This document shows positions 1 through 9,092 of a DNA stretch of 34,276 nucleotides, one piece after another. Source of the stretch: an uncultured Lachnospiraceae bacterium (GTDB taxonomy: Bacteria > Bacillota > Clostridia > Lachnospirales > Lachnospiraceae); NCBI GenBank assembly GCA_948473115.1, contig CAOKWI010000048.1, forward strand, positions 1 through 34,276, read 5' to 3'. The notes beneath the pieces were generated by a model. The model ran no database searches. It had not been told where the DNA came from and worked only from the letters and a program-made list of their open reading frames with translations. Numbering within the stretch: position 1 is the stretch's first letter; each line of letters opens with the position of its first letter. A program made the position numbers and the translations under genes.

Positions 1-72
1 CCGCGTTGCCCCGTCCGCATAGGACAGGACAGCATGGCGCCGCCGTCCCTTTAGCAAAAAAGCCGCCTGGTA

Positions 73-93
73 CGATCGGGGCTGAACTGTTAC
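73..93. repeat. Solo terminal repeat of the GTAACAG family
   Basis: These 21 bases, ending CTGAACTGTTAC, are identical to the right half of the 36-bp palindrome at 19915-19950. No matching left end lies in the first 72 bases, so this is a lone end or the right end of an element that begins before the window. Confidence 0.6.
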
Positions 94-99
94 TGGAAA

Positions 100-288
100 A
101 TGGATAACATGGATAACAAAAAGATAGATTTAGGCATATATAGTGCTGTAATTTGATAGATTAAAGAAGACCGGAGTCAAGAGACCCTGAAGAATATGAA
201 TGATGCCGTGGAAAAAATCAGGGAGTTAAGTGAGAAAATGGGCGATATGGCGTCCGGGGCGGGAGGAATCTTTGGCGGATCCTCCTGA
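100..288 (+). pseudogene. Decayed small coding fragment
   Basis: One frame reads MDNMDNKKIDLGIYSAVI, then two adjacent stops (TGA 154-156, TAG 157-159), then about 42 residues of protein-like, Lys/Glu-rich helical sequence ending GAGGIFGGSS before TGA at 286-288. There is no good ribosome site in front of an internal ATG at 199. The frame stays open again from 289 to about 402. This looks like an eroded gene, but no family is recognised and chance is possible. Confidence 0.3.
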
Positions 289-653
289 AATCCAAATCTC
301 ACATTCGATGGTTCCGAGAAAACAGATTTACATTTGTCATACGAAAACAATATCAAACTTCTCAAAGGCTGTAAAAAGAATTCTTCTGTAAAAACTTTGT
401 AAGAAATGCTTAATATTTCCTGGTTCTGTTTGGCAGATTATATAATAATTTTAGAGGGAAAAGGAACGGGGAAGAGAGAAATTGGGATGTTTTACCAGAA
501 AGAAGGACATGCTGTTGGCAAAATTGCACATTCCAAGAGCGTGCACGGGCACGATCCGGCGGGGGGTATGCAGTGTTTTGAACTTGTCTTAAATGGGCAG
601 CTGTGTTATTTTTTATTAAGAAAAATTAATATTTTAAGGAGGGTCATACAAAT
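289..653. other. Gene-free leader region of the wall-protein gene
   Basis: No convincing gene is seen. A TATAAT at 441-446 could be the -10 of the downstream gene, but no good -35 lies 16-18 bases upstream. A G-rich stretch around 558-567 and a possible fold around 505-570 do not match a riboswitch I know. A strong ribosome site, AAGGAGGG at 636-643, belongs to the gene starting at 654. Confidence 0.4.
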
Positions 654-3600
654 ATGAGACGCAAGAAACAATTTGTAGCCCTTTCGCTGGCCGCTATTTT
701 GGCTTGGGGGGGGGTATTCCCCGTCTCTAATCCAATAAGCAGCGTGCGGGCGGAGGAGGCGCAGACGGAATTGTCAGTGGATGATTCCACGACACCGTCT
801 ACAGAGACGCCTGCGGATGAGAGCACGGCACCGTCCACGGAGACGTCTGCGGATGGAACCACGACACCGTCCGTGGAAGCACCTGTGGTACAGCCGACGG
901 TTCCTTCTGCGGAAGCTGTAGGACAGCCTGCAGATACGGCGACAATGCCGTCATTGGATGCTGCATCTGGAGAGTTACAGGTGCCCAGCGTCAGCAATAA
1001 CAATCCTGGAATTTCGCTGTTTGCAAATTCCAATGCACCCATTGAAAGAGGAGCGTTTGACTTTTCCTCATGGGATATGACGGAGGGATCCCCCGATAAA
1101 AACAATAATCCAGTGTTTATAATAAGTCCGGGTACATATACCAGTACCGGCAATGTAGTCAGCGTAGAGTTTGTCGGAAAAGGTATGGATTATATTGTTG
1201 CGTCCAAAGAAATTGCGGGTTCTTCGTATGCGAAAGCCATCAAGACGAAAGACAAAGGCCCTGCAACTCCGGCCGATCCGACGACTACTCCCTTATCCGA
1301 TTTTTCAAAGGGTGTAATTAAGATTACATCCACAAAGGATGCGGAGATTACGGTTGCTATGGATTATCCTAAAGCGGAAATTTATCTGCAATGTGGAGAT
1401 TCTCCGGCAACTGCGGTGACAATGGCTTCAAAGAAAGCGGATGAGATTACTTTTACAGTTGAAGCGGGCAAGGAATATTATCTCTGGTCAATAGGTGCAA
1501 ACATGCAGATATATAATGTTTCTTATGCCTACGAGGGCGAAGGCCCCATCGAATTCCCCGAGGGCGACTTCCCCGCATTCCCCGGCGCCGAGGGCGGCGG
1601 TATGTATGCTACCGGCGGCCGCGGCGGTGATGTGTATGTGGTAACTAACCTGAATGACGACGGCGAAGGCTCTCTCCGTTATGGTATTAATACCGCCCCT
1701 GCGGCAGGACGTACCATTGTGTTTGATGTGGGTGGGACGATTCAGCTGGAATCTACTTTGACCTTCAAACAAAAGCAGAATATTACCATAGCCGGACAGA
1801 CGGCGCCCGGAGACGGTATCACCATAGAAGGGTTTGATACCAATATCAGTGACAGCAAGAATATCGTGATCCGTTTTGTGCGTTTCCGCGTGGGATCAAG
1901 AAACCTGATAAAGGGCGGAGACTCCATGGATGCATTGTGGGGTCGGGATAATGATACCTTTATGATTGACCACTGTACCTTCAGCTGGAATACGGACGAG
2001 ACTTTGTCCACCTATAGGGGCAGAAACGGTACCGTGCAGTGGTGTATCATTTCCGAGAGCTTGACGGTATCCGGACATTCCAAGGGACGTCACGGTTACG
2101 GCGGTATTTTCGGCGGTGACAATACTGTGTTCCAGTATAATCTGCTGGCCAACCACACCTCCAGAAATCCCCGTATCGGAGGCGGTTCCATGACGGATCC
2201 CATTGCAGATGCCAAGGATCCTACGAAGACGCCCAGTACTGCGACCTTGCAGCTGAGCAACAACGTGCTTTATAATCATGGCTTCTTCCCTTGCTACGGC
2301 GGTGGGTATGCTTATACAAATTATATCAATAACTATGTAAAACCCGGTGTGGGAACCAGAGATAACATAATGGATTCCCTGATCAATGTGGGTGAGAACG
2401 GTAAATTCGGCGGTTTCTATGTCAACGGAAATGTTTTGGAAGGAAATGATGCCATAACCGCTAACAATGCGTTAGGTATTAAGGAGGACGCTCCGGACTA
2501 TATTTCTTCTACACCATATACAACTTCTGATGCTGCAAAGTTTGATTTTGACGCTTTCGCTACCGTTAACCCGATATCGGCGGAAGACTGTTACGATCTG
2601 GTATTGAATAGTGCAGGTGCAACTTATCCTGTACGTGACGCGATTGACGCAAGGGTGGTAGCACAGGTGAAGACGGATACAGGCTTCTACGTGAACAGAC
2701 CCGAGGAAGTAGGCGGTTATCCTGCTCTGGAAGAGGTAAGGGCTGAAGACGAGGGGCGTGTGGACAGCGACCATGACGGTATCCCCGATGATTGGGAGAC
2801 TGCCCATGGCTTGAATCCCAACAGCCCGGCGGATGATCTGGACAGCATAAAGCCCGCCACCAATGATCCACAAGATCCGAATTACGGATATTCATGGCTT
2901 GAAGTATACTGCAACTGGCTGGTTGAGGACGTGGTTGCCGACGGTTACACTGCAATGAACCCCGATGTAACCATTGACCTTGCCAATAATACCTTGGTGA
3001 ATGAAGGTGACTCCGTTACCGTAACAGCCAATGCAACGGCAAATGGCGGCGCAACCATTGACAGGGTAGAATTCTACAATGGGGATCAGCTGGTAGGCAC
3101 AGAGAGCGGCGGTTCCTGCAGCTACACCTATACCGGTCTGGCAGACGGAACGTATAATATTTCCGTCCGTGCTTACGACAGCGAGGGCAGAGCGACTCAG
3201 AGTAATACTTCCAAGCTGCATGTAAATTCCACCGCAGGCACCGGTGAATGGAAGAGTCAGGATATCGGCCATCCTACAGTGCCCGGTACGGCATCTTTGA
3301 CGGACGGTGTGCTCACCGTAAAAGGCGCGGGCAAGCTGGGCAAGAGTGAAGGCAGCGTGGCAGGAACTCCTTTGAACAGCGCGGCATCGGATGATTTCCA
3401 TTATGTATATCAGGAAATGACCGGTGACACGGAGCTGGTGACAAGATTGGATTACTATACCGCAGTTGACTGCCATACTTTTAACGGTTTGATGTTCAGG
3501 GAGTCTCTGGACGAAGATGCCGCTACGGTGGCATTGGGGCTGACCATGACAAAGATTTGGGACGGCTACAGCACCGTATGGACGGCATTCATGATGAAGA

Positions 3601-5660
3601 GAGACCAGAAGGGCGGCAATATCACCGAGATCACTGAGACGGTGGACAGCGCTTCCGCAGCAGAAAAGGCAGGAATTCCGATTCTCACGGATTTGAACTT
3701 TAAGACAGGTGATACTTATAACGGCACATGGCTGAAGCTGACAAGAGTGGGTGATGTATTTACCGGAGCCGTATCTAATGACGGTCTGGTATGGCAGGCT
3801 TTGGGTTCGTTTACGGTAGACCTGCCCGATACTATATACGTAGGCTTTGCCGTAGATGCAGGCAAGGCTGCCAATAAGCTGGAGAATTATGCTACGGCAG
3901 AGTTCTCTAACATTAAAGTAAATACGGCTTTCGGTACCATTACATATGACATGGAGAATGTGGAATACTCCGGTGCGGAGCAGTTTGCAGTAGGGGAGGA
4001 TATTTCCGTTGTCCTCACCAATGTGAAAGGCTACCTGCTTCCCGAGACTGTTACGGTAACCGTAGACGGTAAAGAAGTAGCAGTTGATTACGACAGGGAG
4101 AAAGGAATTATTTCCCTGAAGAATCTGTCAGGTAATGTAGTAGTTACCGCAAAGGGTGTGAAGCGTCCCGTAGTGCCCGTTACCTTTGAGGAAGTGGATC
4201 CTCAGGATCTGCTGACGGTAGAGGAGAAGGACGGGAAGCTGATTCTGACACAGATTGCAGAATCCGGTTCCACATCCACCGGTTTCCCCGGCGATGACAG
4301 CTATAAGGGCGCCGTGAACGAGAGCTGGATCTTGTTCCCGGAGGTAACACAGCCTCATGAAATGACGTTACAGATTACGGTAACTAAGCTTCTGCCGGTG
4401 GCAAAAAATGACAATACCGGTGTGTTTATCGGTGTGTTTGACGTAACGGAAGGCCAGCAGGCATTTGACAGCCTTGGATTCAGGCCTTGTACGAAGACTG
4501 CCGAGGCAGTATCCAAGTTCTGGACTAAGGGTGATAAGACCGGTAACGGCGGAACCAAACAGCCCATCACCATGGGCGAAGTGTACACAGTGACCTTCAG
4601 CTATGACAAGAACGGACAGTACACGGTAAAATGGGAGAACGAAAGCGGTTCAAAGGCTTCCGAGACCTTTAAGACGAATGAGAATTATTTCAAGAAGGGT
4701 GACGCTGTACGCTATGGTATCGGTTTGATCGGCGCTACCGTGGAGATCACAAGCTTTACTTATACCGATCATGAAGGCAATATGATTTATAATATGGAGT
4801 CCGCTGACTATACTGCAGTGACAGCCGCTATCGAGAAGGCAAGCCAGCTGAACCCCGAGGATTATGTGAACTTTGATGCAGTTCTGGATGCTTGGAATGC
4901 AGTGGTTTTGGGACTTTCCAAGACCGAGCAGGCTAAGGTGGATGCAATGGCCAAGGCAATTGAGGATGCCATTGCTGCATTGGAGAAGAAACCGGAGGAG
5001 AATCCTGACAAGCCGGATATTACGCAGGAAATAAAGGCAGAAGTATCCGCCACAATCCCCGAGGCTGTTTTGACACAGGCTGTCAAAGATAAGACAGGCT
5101 GCTCTAACGTAGCGGAATTGATTACATATCTGCAGAATACGGTAGTGAAGGAAACGTATGCAGGTGCATCTTCCGTAGTCTGGGAGGTTACCATTAAAGT
5201 CAGCACGGACGGCGGCAATACTTGGGTTGATGCGGATAAGGATAATATTCCCAAGGAAGGCGTGGATGTAATTCTGCCTTATCCCGAGGGAACCAACAAG
5301 AATGATTATGACTTCACCGTGAGCCATCTGATCACGCAGGATTGGAACGGTCAGGTGCCCGGTACGATGGAGTACCCTGAAGTGACCAAGACGGAAGAGG
5401 GTCTGAAGATACATGTACTGAGCGCATCTCCTTTCGCGATTGCATGGAAGCCGGTGGGCACGGATAAGCCTGCGGAACCGGATGATGACGATGATCCGGA
5501 AGAGGTAGGCGAAAACGTCACCACACAGGCCGTAAAGACCGGGGATAACATGAATGTTGCAGCAGTTATCTGGAGCATCGTGTTCCTGGCGGCAGCGGCA
5601 GGTGCAGGCGTTCTGGTATATCGCCGCAGGCATGGAGCTGACGGAACAAAGACCGAATAG
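654..5660 (+). CDS. Large secreted pectate-lyase-like cell-wall protein
   Basis: A 1668-residue modular surface protein, probably cleaving pectin or related polysaccharide outside the cell. Residues 1-34 form a signal peptide (MRRKKQ, hydrophobic core, cleavage near RAEE). A Thr/Ser/Pro-rich spacer with imperfect TPSTET repeats follows (about 38-90). Residues about 305-540 form a right-handed beta-helix lyase of the PL1 type: FPGAEGGGMYATGGRGG, MIDHCTFSW and RNPRIGGG match conserved PL1 stretches. Next come a calcium-binding type-3-like motif (DSDHDGIPDDWE, about 703), an Ig-like domain (about 771-861), a DUF1349/concanavalin-like region (about 863-1094), a FIVAR-like helical domain (about 1385-1446), and a C-terminus TQAVKTGDN + hydrophobic helix + RRR, which resembles a sortase signal without canonical LPXTG. 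The start is fixed by AAGGAGGG at 636-643. A run of nine G lies in the signal-peptide codons. The substrate is inferred, not proven. Confidence 0.85.
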   Translation: MRRKKQFVALSLAAILAWGGVFPVSNPISSVRAEEAQTELSVDDSTTPSTETPADESTAPSTETSADGTTTPSVEAPVVQPTVPSAEAVGQPADTATMPSLDAASGELQVPSVSNNNPGISLFANSNAPIERGAFDFSSWDMTEGSPDKNNNPVFIISPGTYTSTGNVVSVEFVGKGMDYIVASKEIAGSSYAKAIKTKDKGPATPADPTTTPLSDFSKGVIKITSTKDAEITVAMDYPKAEIYLQCGDSPATAVTMASKKADEITFTVEAGKEYYLWSIGANMQIYNVSYAYEGEGPIEFPEGDFPAFPGAEGGGMYATGGRGGDVYVVTNLNDDGEGSLRYGINTAPAAGRTIVFDVGGTIQLESTLTFKQKQNITIAGQTAPGDGITIEGFDTNISDSKNIVIRFVRFRVGSRNLIKGGDSMDALWGRDNDTFMIDHCTFSWNTDETLSTYRGRNGTVQWCIISESLTVSGHSKGRHGYGGIFGGDNTVFQYNLLANHTSRNPRIGGGSMTDPIADAKDPTKTPSTATLQLSNNVLYNHGFFPCYGGGYAYTNYINNYVKPGVGTRDNIMDSLINVGENGKFGGFYVNGNVLEGNDAITANNALGIKEDAPDYISSTPYTTSDAAKFDFDAFATVNPISAEDCYDLVLNSAGATYPVRDAIDARVVAQVKTDTGFYVNRPEEVGGYPALEEVRAEDEGRVDSDHDGIPDDWETAHGLNPNSPADDLDSIKPATNDPQDPNYGYSWLEVYCNWLVEDVVADGYTAMNPDVTIDLANNTLVNEGDSVTVTANATANGGATIDRVEFYNGDQLVGTESGGSCSYTYTGLADGTYNISVRAYDSEGRATQSNTSKLHVNSTAGTGEWKSQDIGHPTVPGTASLTDGVLTVKGAGKLGKSEGSVAGTPLNSAASDDFHYVYQEMTGDTELVTRLDYYTAVDCHTFNGLMFRESLDEDAATVALGLTMTKIWDGYSTVWTAFMMKRDQKGGNITEITETVDSASAAEKAGIPILTDLNFKTGDTYNGTWLKLTRVGDVFTGAVSNDGLVWQALGSFTVDLPDTIYVGFAVDAGKAANKLENYATAEFSNIKVNTAFGTITYDMENVEYSGAEQFAVGEDISVVLTNVKGYLLPETVTVTVDGKEVAVDYDREKGIISLKNLSGNVVVTAKGVKRPVVPVTFEEVDPQDLLTVEEKDGKLILTQIAESGSTSTGFPGDDSYKGAVNESWILFPEVTQPHEMTLQITVTKLLPVAKNDNTGVFIGVFDVTEGQQAFDSLGFRPCTKTAEAVSKFWTKGDKTGNGGTKQPITMGEVYTVTFSYDKNGQYTVKWENESGSKASETFKTNENYFKKGDAVRYGIGLIGATVEITSFTYTDHEGNMIYNMESADYTAVTAAIEKASQLNPEDYVNFDAVLDAWNAVVLGLSKTEQAKVDAMAKAIEDAIAALEKKPEENPDKPDITQEIKAEVSATIPEAVLTQAVKDKTGCSNVAELITYLQNTVVKETYAGASSVVWEVTIKVSTDGGNTWVDADKDNIPKEGVDVILPYPEGTNKNDYDFTVSHLITQDWNGQVPGTMEYPEVTKTEEGLKIHVLSASPFAIAWKPVGTDKPAEPDDDDDPEEVGENVTTQAVKTGDNMNVAAVIWSIVFLAAAAGAGVLVYRRRHGADGTKTE

Positions 5661-5697
5661 GACGGATTCCATAGAAAAAAGAAATATTTCATTCATT

Positions 5698-5733
5698 GTA
5701 AGACCGATGCGGTATCTTCTGCATCGGTCTTAC
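5698..5733 (+). terminator. Perfect 13-bp inverted repeat, possible terminator
   Basis: Arms GTAAGACCGATGC (5698-5710) and GCATCGGTCTTAC (5721-5733) pair perfectly around a 10-base loop. No T-run follows on the plus strand, so it may be a weak or factor-dependent terminator, or an mRNA 3'-stabilising hairpin that lets some transcription reach the sortase gene. Confidence 0.5.
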
Positions 5734-5816
5734 GGTAAAAAGGTCTTTATAAAATGGATGGTGTTTCGTGTAAACATAGAATGAATACCCGTTGAAGCGG
5801 GTAAGGAGTATGGGAA

Positions 5817-6650
5817 ATGCGTGGGAAGTGGAAAAAATCAGAAATAGCCATTTTGGGAGCGCTGGGACTGTTGGGGCTTGCAGCCATAGTGGCGCTGATT
5901 CGTATTGTGTTGGAATATAGCGGCGGGAATTCTCTGTACAGTGGTCTGGAATCATATGTTTTTCTGCCGGAGGAGGACGAAACTGTCCTGCTGCAGGGAC
6001 AGAATCCGGCGGCAGGCCGGCAGGAACAGAATGGAAATGCTGCCGGACCGGGGACGGAGAATCAGAGTGATAAGATCTCTGTGTACTACGGGCAGTCGCC
6101 GCAGGTAGACTTTGAGTCCCTCCGGGCGCAGAATGATGATGTGGTGGGCTGGATCTACGGACCCGGTACCGCCATCAATTATCCGGTGGTTCAGGGAGAG
6201 GACAATGTATTTTATCTCACCCATATGTTTAATGGAAGGGAAAATAAATGCGGCAGTATATTTATGGACAGCCTGAATGAAGCGGACTTCTCCAATACCA
6301 ACAGTATTGTGCATGGCCACCATATGCGGAATGGCACTATGTTCGCGAGTCTGGTTAAGTATGAGAGCCAGTCTTACTATGATACCCATCCTGTGCTGTG
6401 GCTTACGACGCCCGAAGAATCTTACCAGGTGGAAATTTTTACGGGTTTTGTGACGGATGTGGACAGTGATGCCTGGCAGATTGAGTTCGCAACCAAGGAG
6501 GATTATAAGGCATGGCTTGATAAAATGGCGGGAAACAGCGTCTTTGAAAGTGATGTGACGCCTGGTGCAGATGACCGTATTATCACATTGGCCACCTGCA
6601 GCTATGACTATGACGACGCCCGCTTTGTGGTGATGGGAGTTTTGCGGTGA
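5817..6650 (+). CDS. srtB: Class B sortase
   Basis: A 277-residue membrane-anchored transpeptidase that would cut a C-terminal sorting signal and join the protein to peptidoglycan. An N-terminal helix (about 8-30) anchors it, a variable linker follows, and the catalytic domain spans about 95-277. His168 lies in HGHHMRNGTMF, Cys261 in LATCSYDYDDARF and Arg269 eight residues after the Cys: the His-Cys-Arg triad spacing of SrtB. The start ATG has AAGGAG at 5803-5808. An ATG at 5810 is in another frame. It follows the wall-protein gene by 156 bases, so that protein is its likely substrate. A strong terminator ends the unit. Confidence 0.9.
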   Translation: MRGKWKKSEIAILGALGLLGLAAIVALIRIVLEYSGGNSLYSGLESYVFLPEEDETVLLQGQNPAAGRQEQNGNAAGPGTENQSDKISVYYGQSPQVDFESLRAQNDDVVGWIYGPGTAINYPVVQGEDNVFYLTHMFNGRENKCGSIFMDSLNEADFSNTNSIVHGHHMRNGTMFASLVKYESQSYYDTHPVLWLTTPEESYQVEIFTGFVTDVDSDAWQIEFATKEDYKAWLDKMAGNSVFESDVTPGADDRIITLATCSYDYDDARFVVMGVLR

Positions 6651-6657
6651 CCATAGA

Positions 6658-6710
6658 CTTCTCAATCCAATGACGGATAACTTCCCGTTGGATTGGGAAG
6701 ATATTTTTTG
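6658..6710 (+). terminator. Rho-independent terminator after sortase
   Basis: Arms CTTCTCAATCCAA (6658-6670) and TTGGATTGGGAAG (6688-6700) pair with one G-U. A run of six T (6704-6709) follows directly. Confidence 0.9.
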
Positions 6711-6782
6711 TGACAGTTCAGACAGCCCCTCCCGCAAAGTCAATCATAGGAGCGTGCCCCATGGGGACACACTCCTACGATT
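6711..6782. repeat. GTGACAGTTCAG end plus CCATGG-centred hairpin
   Basis: GTGACAGTTCAG at 6710-6721 equals the left end of the element at 16285. No partner end is nearby. The next 41 bases (6742-6782) form an imperfect palindrome: AATCATAGGAG...CTCCTACGATT around GCCCCATGGGG. No T-run follows, so it is more likely a palindromic repeat than a terminator. Confidence 0.5.
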
Positions 6783-6807
6783 GCTCCAGATCGGCCCTAA
6801 ATATTTG

Positions 6808-6836
6808 TTGATGAATACATTCCTTTGTGATATGAT
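6808..6836 (+). promoter_or_regulatory. Sigma-A-type promoter of the yicC-gmk unit
   Basis: TTGATG (6808-6813), 17-base spacer, TATGAT (6831-6836). Each hexamer is near consensus, and the promoter lies 46 bases before the chosen yicC start. Confidence 0.75.
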
Positions 6837-6881
6837 AAGCTATATTCAGGGAAGATTTTTCCTTTCCGGATGGGAGCACTT

Positions 6882-7760
6882 ATGATAAAAAGCATGACAG
6901 GCTTCGGCAGATGTGAGATTGTCGAGAACAACAGGAAGTTTACAGTGGAGATGAAATCCGTGAACCACCGGTATCTGGATGTGAATATCAAGATGCCGAA
7001 AGCGCTGGGTATTTTTGAGGCCGCTATCCGGGCGGAACTGAAAAAAGATATTTCCCGCGGCAAGGTGGATCTTTTCATAACCTATGAAGATTTTTCAGAG
7101 AGCTGTTCCACAGTGCGCTATCATAAGGAAGTAGCGGAGGAATACCTGAAATACCTGAAACAGATGGCGGAGGATTTCGGGCTGGATAATGATGTCCGTG
7201 TTTCTACCCTGTCAAAATTTCCGGAGGTGCTCACCATGGACGAAACGGATGTGGATGAGGAAGAACTCTGGAAGGAGCTGCAGAAGGCGGTGGCGGTTGC
7301 GGCGAAGCAGTTTGTGGATACCCGTATTGTGGAGGGGGAGCATCTGAAGGATGACCTGGTCGACAAGCTGGAAGGTATGCTGAAGCTGGTGGATTTCATT
7401 GCGGAGAGATCCCCTGAAATCGTTGCGGAATACCGGAGAAGGCTGGAGGATAAGGTGAAGGAACTTCTTGCCGACACTGCGGTGGACGAAGGGAGACTGT
7501 TGACGGAGGTCACCATCTTTGCGGATAAGGTCTGTGTGGACGAGGAGATCGTAAGACTCCGCAGCCATATTGAGACTACGAGAAACACGCTGCTGGAGGG
7601 CGGTCCCATAGGAAGGAAGCTTGACTTTATCGCGCAGGAGATGAACAGGGAGGCAAACACCATTTTATCCAAGGCCAACGACCTGGAAATTTCCAACTGT
7701 GCCATTGAGTTGAAGACGGAGATTGAGAAGGTGCGCGAGCAGATCCAGAATATTGAATAG
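6882..7760 (+). CDS. yicC: YicC/YloC family endoribonuclease
   Basis: A 292-residue protein beginning MIKSMTGFGR, the hallmark N-terminus of the YicC/YloC family, which contains endoribonucleases acting on RNA in the cytoplasm. The N-terminal YicC domain covers about 1-155 and the DUF1732 C-terminal domain about 205-292, where RKLDFIAQEMNREANTI is strongly conserved in the family. An upstream in-frame ATG at 6870 exists, but GGGAG at 6872-6876 and the family N-terminus favour 6882. It heads the yicC-remA-gmk-rpoZ run, the same order as yloC-ylzA-gmk-rpoZ in Bacillus subtilis. Confidence 0.93.
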   Translation: MIKSMTGFGRCEIVENNRKFTVEMKSVNHRYLDVNIKMPKALGIFEAAIRAELKKDISRGKVDLFITYEDFSESCSTVRYHKEVAEEYLKYLKQMAEDFGLDNDVRVSTLSKFPEVLTMDETDVDEEELWKELQKAVAVAAKQFVDTRIVEGEHLKDDLVDKLEGMLKLVDFIAERSPEIVAEYRRRLEDKVKELLADTAVDEGRLLTEVTIFADKVCVDEEIVRLRSHIETTRNTLLEGGPIGRKLDFIAQEMNREANTILSKANDLEISNCAIELKTEIEKVREQIQNIE

Positions 7761-7769
7761 AGGTATCCT

Positions 7770-8042
7770 ATGCTGATCCATATCGGATTTGGGAATATTG
7801 TAAATACATCCAAGATCATTGCCATTGTAAGTCCTGAGTCTGCGCCCATAAAGCGTCTGGTGCAGAACGCGAAGGAGAAGGGGATGGCCATAGACGCCAC
7901 CCAGGGGCGCAAGACCAAGTCCGTGCTGGTCATGGAGAACAGCCAGGTGGTGCTTTCCGCGCTGCTGCCGGAGACCATTTCCGGCCGCGTCCATATGGGA
8001 CAGGAGACGGATGACCCGGAGGAGGCCGGCAGCGGTGGGTAA
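7770..8042 (+). CDS. remA: RemA family DNA-binding regulator (DUF370)
   Basis: A 90-residue protein, MLIHIGFGNIVNTSKIIAIV, with ATQGRKTKSVLVM in the middle: the compact RemA/DUF370 fold. RemA of Bacillus activates biofilm matrix operons as a DNA-wrapping ring, so a DNA-binding role is likely, but targets here are unknown. It starts 9 bases after yicC. The last residues (EEAGSGG) lie in GC-rich sequence that continues as tandem repeats past the stop, so the C-terminal tail may have been extended by that repeat. Confidence 0.92.
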   Translation: MLIHIGFGNIVNTSKIIAIVSPESAPIKRLVQNAKEKGMAIDATQGRKTKSVLVMENSQVVLSALLPETISGRVHMGQETDDPEEAGSGG

Positions 8043-8144
8043 AGCCGGGCATTTTCCGTGAGCCGGTGGCGGGTGACACCGGGCGTTTCCCATGAGCCGC
8101 CGGTGGTGGCGGGTGAAGCCGGGCGTTTTACGTGAGCCGCCGGG
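8037..8144. repeat. Three GC-rich tandem repeats after remA
   Basis: Three imperfect copies, 8037-8070, 8071-8110 and 8111-8144, each shaped GGGT-(A/G)A-(A/C)-(G/A)-CCGGGC-(A/G)TTT-...-TGAGCCG. Copy 2 carries an extra 6 bases (GGTGGT-like). Copy 1 covers the remA stop codon. The copies fill most of the remA-gmk gap. Confidence 0.75.
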
Positions 8145-8214
8145 TTGCCTTTGGGATGATGGGATGTTACAAAGCGGAATAATGCGGAGAGAGTCGCATG
8201 GAGGTTAATTAAAT

Positions 8215-8850
8215 ATGGAAAAAAAGGGAATACTGATTGTGATATCCGGCTTTTCCGGAGCCGGCAAGGGAACCCTTGTGAAAGCGCTGATGAGAAAATA
8301 CGACAATTACGCCCTGTCTGTCTCCATGACTACCAGGAAGCCCAGGGAAGGGGAGCGGGACGGCGTGGAGTATTTCTTTACGGACAGGGAGCGCTTCGAG
8401 GAGACGATCCGGCAGAACGGCCTGATCGAATACGCACAGTACTGCGGCAATTACTATGGTACGCCCAGGGATTATGTGGAGCGGCAGATGCAGGCGGGCA
8501 ATCATGTGATCCTGGAGATTGAGATTCAGGGCGCCTTGAAGATAAAGGAACAGTTCCCCGAAAGCCTGTTGATCTTTGTCACCCCGCCGAGCGCGGAAGA
8601 GCTGAAGCGCAGGCTGGTGAGCAGGGGAACGGAGAGCAGTGAGGTGATCGAAAAGCGCCTTGCCCGTGCGTCAGAGGAATCAGAAGGCATGGAAGCCTAT
8701 GATTATATTGTGGTAAATGACGATCTGGATACCTGTGTGGAGGAGGTGCACCAGCTGGTGGAGGCATCCCGCAGGGCTCCCGTCAGGTGTGAAGCATTTA
8801 TAAAAGAGATCAGAAAAGAATTAAAAGCGTTTGCGAAAGGAGAACAATAA
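8215..8850 (+). CDS. gmk: Guanylate kinase
   Basis: A 211-residue cytoplasmic enzyme that phosphorylates GMP to GDP with ATP. The P-loop is GFSGAGKGT (residues 12-20, Lys18). The usual second residue is Pro, here Phe. SVSMTTRKPREGERDGVEYFF (quoted from residue 36; 21 residues wide with the last F) is the GMP-binding segment with the conserved Arg and Tyr, and ILEIEIQGA matches the family's EIDVQGA strand. GGAGGT at 8200-8205 fixes the start. It overlaps rpoZ by one base (TAATG), so the two are translationally coupled. Confidence 0.96.
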   Translation: MEKKGILIVISGFSGAGKGTLVKALMRKYDNYALSVSMTTRKPREGERDGVEYFFTDRERFEETIRQNGLIEYAQYCGNYYGTPRDYVERQMQAGNHVILEIEIQGALKIKEQFPESLLIFVTPPSAEELKRRLVSRGTESSEVIEKRLARASEESEGMEAYDYIVVNDDLDTCVEEVHQLVEASRRAPVRCEAFIKEIRKELKAFAKGEQ

Positions 8851-9086
8851 TGTTACATCCATCTTATTCCGATTTGATAAAGGTAGTAAACAGCGAGGTA
8901 GAGCCCGGCGAAGCGCCGGTGGTAAACAGCCGTTATTCCATCGTGATGGCGACCTCCAAGAGAGCGAGACAGATCATTTCCGGGGAGGATCCCCTGGTGC
9001 CGTATAAGGCGGGAAAGAAACCCCTTTCCGTTGCGGTGGATGAATTAAATCAGGGTGTGGTCAAGATTTTAAGCGACGAAGAGTAA
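8850..9086 (+). CDS. rpoZ: RNA polymerase omega subunit
   Basis: A 78-residue RpoZ, assisting assembly of RNA polymerase by holding the beta-prime subunit. The N-terminal MLHPSYSDLI and the SRYSIVMATSKRARQI segment are the omega signature. AAAGGAG at 8837-8843 lies within the end of gmk. Length is normal for Clostridia. Confidence 0.94.
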   Translation: MLHPSYSDLIKVVNSEVEPGEAPVVNSRYSIVMATSKRARQIISGEDPLVPYKAGKKPLSVAVDELNQGVVKILSDEE

Positions 9087-9092
9087 AATGAG

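Noticed and set aside
505..575. Possible riboswitch before the wall-protein gene
   Set aside because: GCAAA- and GGGCAC-like pieces are present, but the second conserved GNRA/receptor portion and stems of c-di-GMP riboswitches are missing.
406..657. 83-codon plus-strand frame before the wall-protein gene
   Set aside because: No ribosome site, no protein-like composition, and it runs through the real ribosome site of the next gene.
4650..5696. 348-codon minus-strand frame
   Set aside because: Shadow of the wall-protein gene; Cys/His/Arg-rich and no start context.
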